Origin: Dastarcus helophoroides
Lineage: Eukaryota; Arthropoda; Insecta; Coleoptera; Bothrideridae
NCBI GenBank assembly: GCA_028583605.1
Contig: CM053329.1
Coordinates: forward strand, 10,836,501 to 10,900,500
Direction: 5' to 3'
DNA: 64,000 nucleotides
Shown: in pieces, positions 57,061 to 64,000 of the stretch
Position numbering within the stretch: the first letter of the stretch is position 1
How the letters are laid out: each line of letters begins with the position of its first letter
Position numbers and translations under genes: made by a program
Notes under the pieces: model-generated
Databases searched by the model: none
What the model was told of the DNA's origin: nothing
What the model saw: the letters and a program-made list of their open reading frames with translations, nothing else

Positions 57061-57364
57061 CACTTGCTGGGCATTTTAAAGAGTTATTATTATTAACCAA
57101 AACTTAACGACAGCTGAAGTCACCACACTTCTAGCCAAAGCTAATCTCTTTCTTATGAATCTCCCAAATAATATAATTAAAAGTGTTGAACTTGATAAAA
57201 AACTGATAGTTTGACTATGAAGTTTAAATGTGAAACTCGTTAATAGTTAGTAATAACGTTAAGTTCATTTTATATTATTTTTATCTTATATTAACCCTTA
57301 AGTAAATTTGAATCACAAATACACACACCTGATATTTGCATTTATGTTAATGCAACCGGCTGTT

Positions 57365-57393
57365 TAAAGCGTGAAATAAATAAATAAATAAAT
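57365..57393 (+). repeat. (AAAT)n microsatellite
   Basis: A run of about five AAAT units, ATAAATAAATAAATAAATAA. Confidence 0.8.
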
Positions 57394-57399
57394 AATTGC

Positions 57400-57800
57400 G
57401 TCCTGGTTTAGAAACGTTTAAATCACATACCCGACGAAGTGACCTTAAGGTTTGCCTTATTAAAACGTTTTAATAGCCTTTTATAATCGATTTAATAGCT
57501 CCAAGCCGAAGTTCCCGGCTGTATATAATCGGTAAACAATGTTGGCAGATTATGACCGACAAAATTCCTAGAAGCGGATACAATTATGTATTATCAACAA
57601 AATGATTTGTGAGGAAGCCTGCTACCGAATTGTGTAGGAAATGGGCGATAAACATCGCCGTTCATTCACGAATTTATTATTATTTAGTAGTTATATCGGG
57701 CTCGGCCGATTCTATTTCTTATCGTCAAACGCATTCCTGGGAAATTGTTGATTTTGTGCCAAGGAGTTGTTAATTTGTAATGTGTTTTAAAAATCTAATC
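57400..57800. promoter_or_regulatory. Candidate conserved non-coding element
   Basis: A unique block of mixed composition with clustered factor-site-like strings: GTAAACAATG (forkhead-like), ATCGATTTAAT, GGCGATAAAC, TTTATTATTATT and TTATCGTC. No repeats or open frames are seen. The evidence is only non-repetitiveness and motif density. Confidence 0.28.
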
Positions 57801-58030
57801 GATGCCAAGTTTTATCCCACAGTACATTTTGCAATTTAAGCATCTTCAAAATTGTTACAATGTTAATTTGACAATAAACATTATTTTTAATTCTGATTTA
57901 TTGGAAATTTTAAACAAAATTTTATAAATATTTCTGTATTATGTAATTTCCACGAAAAAATATCCAGCATTTTAAATACCATACTTTTCCACCATAATTT
58001 GTTTTAGTGTATATTAAACGAAAAGGGTTA
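57801..58030. other. AT-rich unique sequence, nothing recognised
   Basis: No feature identified before the next array block. Confidence 0.35.
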
Positions 58031-58625
58031 AAGGGTAAAAAAAAACTTTAAATTTTTTTGGGAATTCGAAAGTTTTTTTAGAGAAAAGTCGAAACTTCAA
58101 AAAAAGGTCAAAAGTCTAAATTTCGTGGAAATTTCAATTTTCCAGAAAAAGTCGAAATTTCGACCAAAAAACGTTTTAGAGAAAAGTCGAAATTTTGATA
58201 AAAAGTGGAATTTTCAAAGAACTACGTATATCTAAAATTCTGTTTAGAGAAGAAGAGTCCAATGTCAAAATCTCTAGTAAAAATTTGAAACTTCGATTTT
58301 TACTTTAATAGAAGTTCGATATTTCGAGAAAGTTGACATTTTTATATGAAAAAAATATAAATAAAATCTAAAAGAAAAGACAAATTTTAAGAAATAGTAA
58401 ATAAGGTTATTAAAACGGTTCGAAATTAACAAAATCTGAAAGTAGAAATTTGACGCGAAAAGTCGAAATTGTAAGCAAAAATTCTAGTTATAAAAAATTA
58501 GAAACAGCTGAAATTTTGGGAAAAAATCATGTTGCAAAAACGCTCGAAATGTTTATGAAAATCTTAGGTAAAGTCAAAATTTCGAAATTTGAATTTCAAG
58601 AAAAGTAATCTCGAGAAAATCTATG
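58031..58625 (+). repeat. AT-rich degenerate array, GTCGAAATTTTGA orientation
   Basis: AGAAAAGTCGAAATTTTGAT and AAAAAGTCGAAATTTCGA variants. Shortest of the array blocks. Confidence 0.7.
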
Positions 58626-59120
58626 TAGCTTGTTATCTTTCTGAGCTGGTCTAACAACTGAGTGGATTTTACCAAGGATTCTTGAAATATATCTGTAAAA
58701 TATTTTGATTTGATTCAGTCAAAATTCATAAAAATGTACTCGATTACCTACTGTATGGAACTGATGTGTTATAGATCGCGAAGTATATCGACCCTTTTAT
58801 GGAATGTGCCAGACAGTGGATATCGTGAAGTGATTCATATGCAGGTGTACGTTTCCTGACCGCCCCATCTAGTTTAGAACATACTAGAGATGGCCTCGAG
58901 ATGAAAACGTCCTAAAGCAGATGTGGGCTATAAATATACGTGCTTCCCTGTTGTGATTTATTCAGTATTTAATAACTGCTTCATGTGATTCGTTGTTGTA
59001 TTACGTTCTGTTTCTTTTTAATAAATAAGGTGCCCAAATTCAGGGCATATTTACCTTATTTAAGGATCTTTTTTAATTTTCAAACAAATAAATAAACGAA
59101 AAGGATAAATGAAATGCCAG
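58626..59120. other. Unique sequence, nothing recognised
   Basis: No coding frame or repeat seen. A TATAAATA and a Gln/Leu-free AT-rich stretch near 58930-59040 have no further support as a promoter. Confidence 0.35.
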
Positions 59121-59124
59121 AGTT

Positions 59125-59430
59125 TCAGGACTGTTTTTTTAATACAATTCACTCGTAAAGGGTAATCCAATTTGGTCTCGGAGCTTTGCGAGAAGAAGGC
59201 GGAAATTAAGACGTATGCGATGAACTGCTATTTTAAACGAACACAAGTTATTATTATCTTGGCGAAAACCCTGCGCCAGGCAACGAATTCCAGGGTTTAG
59301 TAGTTCTATAGAAAAACGAGTCTTCATAAATAACAGTTCCCATTATGTCAAACTTCACCTCAAAAAAATTTGCTTCCTCCGATTGTTTTTAATGCCTCAA
59401 CAAGAATATTGCTGTTGGAGGGATCAGAGT
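59125..59430 (-). pseudogene. CR1-like LINE C-terminal fragment
   Basis: Minus-strand translation around 59335-59150 reads FFYRTTKPWNSLPGAGFS then NLCSFKIAVHRIRLNF, the C-terminal hallmark (SFFPRT..LWNSLP..LQSFK type) of CR1-like LINE polyproteins. It is a separate copy from the one starting at 59480, with which it lies head-to-tail. Confidence 0.72.
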
Positions 59431-59484
59431 AAATATTTTCCATGAAAGTACTTGTTTAAGAAAAAGACAAGGCCTGCGTTTCTG

Positions 59485-60012
59485 TTTTTTTTTTTAAATT
59501 TAATCCATTCGCAAAGGGCAACCCCATTATGCTTTGAAAGCACTGCGAGTAGGATGCAGAAACAAGGATAGATGGCGATGAACCGACTTCTTAAACAAGG
59601 ATAGGTTGCAATTTTTGGGGAAAATTCCTTTCGGTAACGAGTTCCATAGCTTGGAAGTTCTGTAGAAAAAAGAGTCTCCGTAGACAGAAGTCCTCACTGG
59701 ACCGCACAGGAATTTGCTCTCTCCGACTGTCTTGTATGCCTTAAAAATCTTGCCCTTGGGGGGATAATCTTATTAGTTCCTGCGAGCATCTCCAATGATA
59801 GTACTTGTAGAAAAGAGACAAGCCACCAACCGCTCGGCTGTGCTCTAGTGTTTTGAGTAATCGGTCAAACTCTCGTAATCAATTAGGCAAATCGCTCTTC
59901 TTTGAATTGAATTCAAAAGAGCTAAAGGGTGCTTTGGGACTGAACTTCAAATATGAGAACAGTATTCTAGTGTTGGCCCAATTTGAGCTTTGTATATTGC
60001 GAGTCGCTGGAG
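59485..60012 (-). pseudogene. CR1-like LINE, C-terminal part of RT protein
   Basis: Minus-strand segments in family order: YKAQIGPTLEYCSHI (near 59995-59945), SIQRRAICLID (near 59905), HSRAVGGLSLFYKYYHWRCS (near 59845-59785), then VYGDSFFYRTSKLWNSLPKG (near 59695-59630) and NLSLFKKSVHRHLSLFLH (to about 59560). The 3' terminus is shared with the small tails at 19655 and 24395. Stops and shifts are present. The upstream thumb region lies at 60514-60720, separated by the minisatellite. Confidence 0.82.
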
Positions 60013-60300
60013 TCTGGAGAAGTTTGGTTAAAGTCTCATCAGTATCTGGAGAAGTTCGCTTAAAGTCTCATCAGTGTCTGGAGAAGTTCGGTTAAAGTCT
60101 CATCAGTATCTGGAGAAGTTCGGTTAAAGTTTCATCAGCGTCTGGAGAAGTTCGGTTAAAGTCTCATCAGTGTCTGGAGAAGTTCGGTTAAAGTCTCATC
60201 AGTGACTGGAGAAGTTCGATTAAAGACCCATCAGTGTCTGCAGAAGTTCGATTAAAGACCCATCAGTGTCTGGAGAAGTTCAGTTAAAGTCTCATATTAA
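60013..60300 (-). repeat. Minisatellite, 32-bp unit, nine copies
   Basis: TCTGGAGAAGTTCGGTTAAA plus GTCTCATCAGTG repeats nine times with few substitutions, starting at 60013. It lies inside the LINE remnant, between the parts that encode LLTLY and YKAQI, and the LINE text resumes on both sides. Confidence 0.92.
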
Positions 60301-60725
60301 CCAGGCAAACTTCTTTGAATTGAATCCAAAAGAGTCAATCGCTGTCTGGAGCAATCTTGAAGAGATTCCCAGTCCTTCATAATAAAAAAAGGTAACTAAC
60401 AATCTGGACTTGTGAAAGAAGCAACTTGGCGAAGAAAATGCCAGTTAATAAGAATGGAAGAGCCTATGTATTTTTTGAGACAGAATTTCAAACATGAGAA
60501 CAGTGCTCCAGTCTTAATCTAACTTTTCTTCATAGAGAGTGAGTAGTTGATACGACGTGAAGCACTTGTTAGCTCGAAAAAGTGATTTGGCAACGGCACG
60601 CACATGGTGGTCCGAGGAGAACTTAGTGCTTGCATTCTCCCCCAAAATCAAAGGATTGGATTTCGTAAGAAAGATTTCACCACCCAAGAGAATGTTGCTT
60701 GCATTATTATCAATTAGCATTAGCC
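60301..60725 (-). pseudogene. CR1-like LINE, RT thumb region
   Basis: Minus-strand frame 60720-60514 contains SSDHHVRAVAKSLFRANKCF then TSYQLLTLYEEKLD, the thumb motif of CR1-like reverse transcriptases (HHIRAVAK..GFLFRA..YFTSDQLLTLYKAQ type). Near 60305-60345 a partial duplicate of the SIQRRAICLI-coding segment occurs (AACTTCTTTGAATTGAATCC), showing local rearrangement. Confidence 0.75.
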
Positions 60726-60825
60726 CAACAGCTTAGATGCACAATTATTTTTTAGCGTAAATCCTCAGATAACAACAAGAAGTCATCGTGGATCTTCGAA
60801 TACATCATTCGAATACACCTTGGAA

Positions 60826-61305
60826 AAAAGTCCTGGTTCTGGACCCCACTTTTCAAATTCATTTTCAGACTCGTTACTTTAAAGACCAAACCAGAAATTG
60901 ATTTTGGAATACATCAATTTTAAGATCAATTTAAAAATTGATTTTGAAACTTCTTAGATATAAATCCAATTTGGAAAAAAGTCTAAAGATTTAGCCATTT
61001 TTTTGTACCACATATCTACCAAACAGAGTCGATAACGAATTCTAACCTAAGAAGGATTTATAGATAAATGAGTATCCATGGATAAAAGTTTTTATTGTGC
61101 CAAAGTGGACTGCTTAGCCTACCTCCGACTGTCGTATTTGTTTGAGAAGTAGATAAATTTGTTATCAGATAGACTAGAGCCATTAGTTTTTGAGACGACC
61201 TTCGATGAAAGTACCTATGGAACAGGCAATCATCTGCTGGTACCCAGGTTCAGGAGAGTTATCATCAACTAGTCAAATCACTCTTCTATTTCATTGAATG
61301 GATGA
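60826..61305 (-). pseudogene. CR1-like LINE C-terminal fragment, diverged duplicate 1
   Basis: Matches 62083-62570 over about 480 bp in the same orientation (AAGTCCTGGTTCTGGACCCC against AAGTCCTAATTCTGGACCCT; GTCGATAACGAATTC; GTTTGAGAAGTAGA). Minus-strand remnants of the C-terminal motif (HGYSFIYKSFLG, NSLSTLFG) are visible between 61080 and 61020. Confidence 0.6.
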
Positions 61306-62082
61306 AAGAACTTTACTGGAAGATTACTGGAATAATTTTTCCATATCTTCCTGGCGGCTGATGCACGTGGGAATTAGTAATGCGTGAGAGAGCAACATAG
61401 ATAAATGAAGCATTGGAGGTTCAATACGGGACTTTTTACGACCATACACTGGACCTGGTTTTTATGTATTTCCGCGAGTGTACTAATTAAATGTGTAAAT
61501 TGGTGCATATTCCAATTGGTCGTGGCAATATCAAAGAGTAATTAGTCTGAACCAGTTCTGAAATGTCAGCAGCATTTCTCTAAGTGTCCTACACACGTTA
61601 TTAAGTAAATTGCTATTTGCTGCTGTTATGTCATTATGTGATTGTTTAATAAGTAATGATGAAAAATTCTATTGTTACCCAGCAGCTTATTAGAAATATC
61701 AACGTTATTGAAAGTAAGTCAAGCCTGTTGTATAGTATAATTGGACCTACATTTAGACATGCTTGTTCACATTCATAGGATTTTATAATGATTGAACTAA
61801 CTGACTTTAAATTTTTCACACTTTATAATCATATACACGTAACGATAATGGGAGAAAGTAATTGTTGGTCTTTGTTTTTTAAGTTCAGAATAAATTTCAT
61901 CCAGTTGTAATAACTGTAATTAGATAGAATTATATGGTGCCCATTTAGTTGGCAGTCATCTAGTCAAATTGCTGCAGATAAACTAGAATAAATAATAATT
62001 TTATTCTTGGACTCAAATTTCTATGTCAGGCTATAACTCGTCCGTTTCTTTACTCCAAGAACATTATTTTAAATCCATACCT
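61306..62082. other. AT-rich sequence between LINE duplicates
   Basis: No motif or frame recognised. It may contain decayed LINE text that I cannot align by eye. Confidence 0.35.
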
Positions 62083-62431
62083 TGAAAAAAAGTCCTAATT
62101 CTGGACCCTACTTTTCAAATTGATTTTAAAACTCGTTACTTTCAAGACCAAACCAGGAATTGATTTTGGTACCCAACAGTTCTAAGATCAATTTACAAGT
62201 TGATTTTGAAACCTCTTAGACTCAATTCCAATTTAGAAAGAAGTTTAAAGATTTAACAATTTTTTTGTACCATATCTCTGCCAAATAGAGTCGATAACGA
62301 ATTCCAAAGTAAGAAGGATCTATAGAATGTGAGTCTCCATGGATGAAAGTTTCTACTGGGCCAAACTGGACTGCTTAACCTACCTCCGACTGTTGTATGT
62401 GTTTGAGAAGTAGAGAAATTTGTTATCAGAT
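62083..62431 (-). pseudogene. CR1-like LINE C-terminal fragment, diverged duplicate 2
   Basis: Minus-strand frame contains FHPWRLTFYRSFLLWNSLST, the Phe-Tyr-Arg-Ser plus Leu-Trp-Asn-Ser-Leu signature of the C-terminus. It continues into the first unit of the 629-bp duplication. Confidence 0.65.
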
Positions 62432-63675
62432 GGATTAGAACCATTAGCTTTTGAGACAACCTTCTATGAAAGCACCTATGGAACAGTCAACCATCTGCTG
62501 GTACCTAAGGTCGGAAGAGTTATCAAATAGTCAAATCACTCTTCGATCTTCTTGAATGGAATATGAAAGAGGAAGAATGCGCTTTGGACCAAGTTCTGGA
62601 CATGACACTAACCGTGGAATGTTGTACTTGGTCTCGTAGAATCATTAACTGATGAAAAGTAAAATATGTAAGTTCCAGATTGAATCCAGAAAGAGAGAGG
62701 GATTTGGCAATGGCGCAACATGGATCATGTCAAAAAATATGACTGTTGATAATCACTACTAAGATATGCAGCTTAGAAGGTGTTGGAAGTTTAGAAATCA
62801 CATGAAATATTTCATCATCCATGATCATCTACTTCAAATAACTGGACGATTTTATTGGAATTTATTTCAGGTCAAATGCGACTTAAAAAAAAAACGTGTT
62901 AATGTTGCGAACTTGTAAGGAAACTTTCATTCAATGGCATAGTTGCTCCTGGGGGAATCCGAAACCGACAGTTGTTGCAAAAGTCTACTATAAGGAGCAA
63001 GTAAATATGTTGACAGATTCGTACCGTTGTCCCTTTGTGGAAAACATCCACAATGTTAATGGATTAGAACCATTAGTTATTGAGGTGACCTTCTATGAAA
63101 GTACCTATGGAACAGACAACCATCTGCTGGTACCTAAGATCAGACGAGTTATCAAATAGTCGAATCACTCTTCGATCTTCATTGAATGGAATATGAAGAA
63201 TGCGCTTTGGACTAAGCTCTAGACGTGACACTGACCATATAATGTTGTACTTGGTCTCAGTAGAATCATTAACTGATGAAAAGTAATATGTACTTCCGAA
63301 ATTGAACCAGAAAGACAGAGGGATTTGGCAATGGCCCCACCATTGATCGAATCAAGAAATATGACCATCGTTAATCATTAGTAAGATAGGCAGCTTAGAA
63401 GGTATTAGAAGTTTAGAAATCACATCAAAGATTTCATCATCTATGAGCATCTACTTCAAATACCTGGGCGAATTTATTGGAATTTATTTCAGGTCAAATG
63501 TCACTTAAAAAAAAACGTGTTAAAATTGCGAACTTGCAAGGAAACTGTCATTCAATAGCATAGCTGCTCCTGGGGGAATCCGAACCGACAGTTGTTGCAA
63601 AAATCTTCTATGAGGAACAAGTAAAAATGTTAACAGATTCGTACCTTTGTCCCTTTGTGGAAAACACCCACAATA
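62432..63675 (-). repeat. 629-bp tandem duplication of LINE-derived sequence
   Basis: GGATTAGAACCATTAG starts both units, at 62432 and 63061. The units then agree through ACCATCTGCTGGTACCTAAG, GTTGTACTTGGTCTC, AATTTATTTCAGGTCAAATG and CCGACAGTTGTTGCAAAA to GGAAAACA near 63045 and 63665. On the minus strand each unit carries a decayed CR1-like thumb segment (for example ATAKSLSLSG-like text near 62720-62750) and the start of the C-terminal region. Confidence 0.8.
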
Positions 63676-64000
63676 AACAGACTCAGTTGTCCTAGGAAGG
63701 AATTTAATACTTTTGTCTTTCGCTTGAATTCCTAAGATTTCCGCTTCAAATCATAGATTTCGCTTCAACTCCCAGATTCATCACGCGCTCAGCTCTCGTC
63801 GTTTTTTGTGCGGCCACAGCAGGCAGATTTAGATACAATTAGAATTACACACACGTTCCAAAGTGGCTGTCAGCTGTTTATTTATTTCGACATGCATCTC
63901 AGACCCACGCATTGCATACAAGGGCAACATAACTTCGTGTGGGTTGCACTAGACCTGGAAACTTGCCAGTCTACTACCAATCCTATATGACGAGCAGAAT
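63676..64000. other. Unassigned sequence at window end
   Basis: Short local duplication of CTTCAACTCC/CGCTTCAAATC phrases near 63720-63770. A 60-codon plus-strand frame reaching the end of the window has no recognised domain. Confidence 0.3.

Noticed and set aside
60013..60300. CRISPR array
   Set aside because: Direct repeats are contiguous 32-bp units without unique spacers, in a eukaryotic setting inside a LINE.
1..64000. rRNA genes, complete tRNA genes, bacterial-type operons or phage
   Set aside because: None of their signatures was seen anywhere in the window.

Overview
This looks like intergenic or intronic DNA from a repeat-rich animal genome, most likely an insect. The evidence is AT-rich composition and dense DNA transposons (mariner, pogo/Tigger-like, hAT), together with RTE-like, CR1-like and RNase H-bearing non-LTR elements, gypsy-type solo LTRs and probable Penelope-like ends. 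The species cannot be named from sequence alone. I see no complete host gene. Long open frames inside the AT arrays are low-complexity by-products. Host-type signals are limited to a GC-rich block with RFX X-box motifs (about 20.6-21.3 kb), another GC-rich block with a downstream splice acceptor (35.9-36.7 kb), a possible 35-nt minus-strand exon (54.65 kb), and unique blocks that resemble enhancers.

Layout, 0-14 kb: unique sequence to about 2.2 kb. Then a degenerate short-motif array (2.2-6.8 kb) holding a mariner deletion derivative, a gypsy-type solo LTR (7.4-7.8 kb), a 171-bp-period satellite (7.9-8.9 kb), a hAT-type MITE (9.0-9.3 kb), a rearranged probable Penelope-like complex (9.65-11.4 kb) and a pogo-like MITE (13.2-13.8 kb). 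14-30 kb: long AT arrays, hairpin-forming repeat ends, a large inverted repeat (arms near 19.2-19.95 and 24.2-25.95 kb) with a mariner in the right arm, a Tigger-like relic, a near-perfect 309-bp-arm hairpin (27.4-28.0 kb) and a second solo LTR. 30-46 kb: a decayed RTE-like LINE inside a minisatellite, unique blocks, and two of three copies of a non-autonomous hAT family with perfect 8-bp target duplications. 46-64 kb: a mariner fragment, the third hAT copy carrying a nested hairpin insertion, more AT array, an RNase H-bearing LINE relic, and repeated CR1-like LINE debris on the minus strand to about 63.7 kb.

The most notable system is the hAT family. Its ends are short TIRs plus arrays of the 5-mer ATTCG/CGAAT, but its interior is the same degenerate motif (about 17-18 bp, GTCGAAATTTTGARAAA-like) that fills perhaps a quarter of the window. 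The array is therefore carried on a mobile element, and the element may be a source of it. Separately, three sequence-unrelated repeat families share one end motif, CTGANGA, one base, a stem-loop, then GAAACG. This resembles the hammerhead-ribozyme-like motif of Penelope-like element ends, and each family also occurs as inverted, hairpin-forming dimers.
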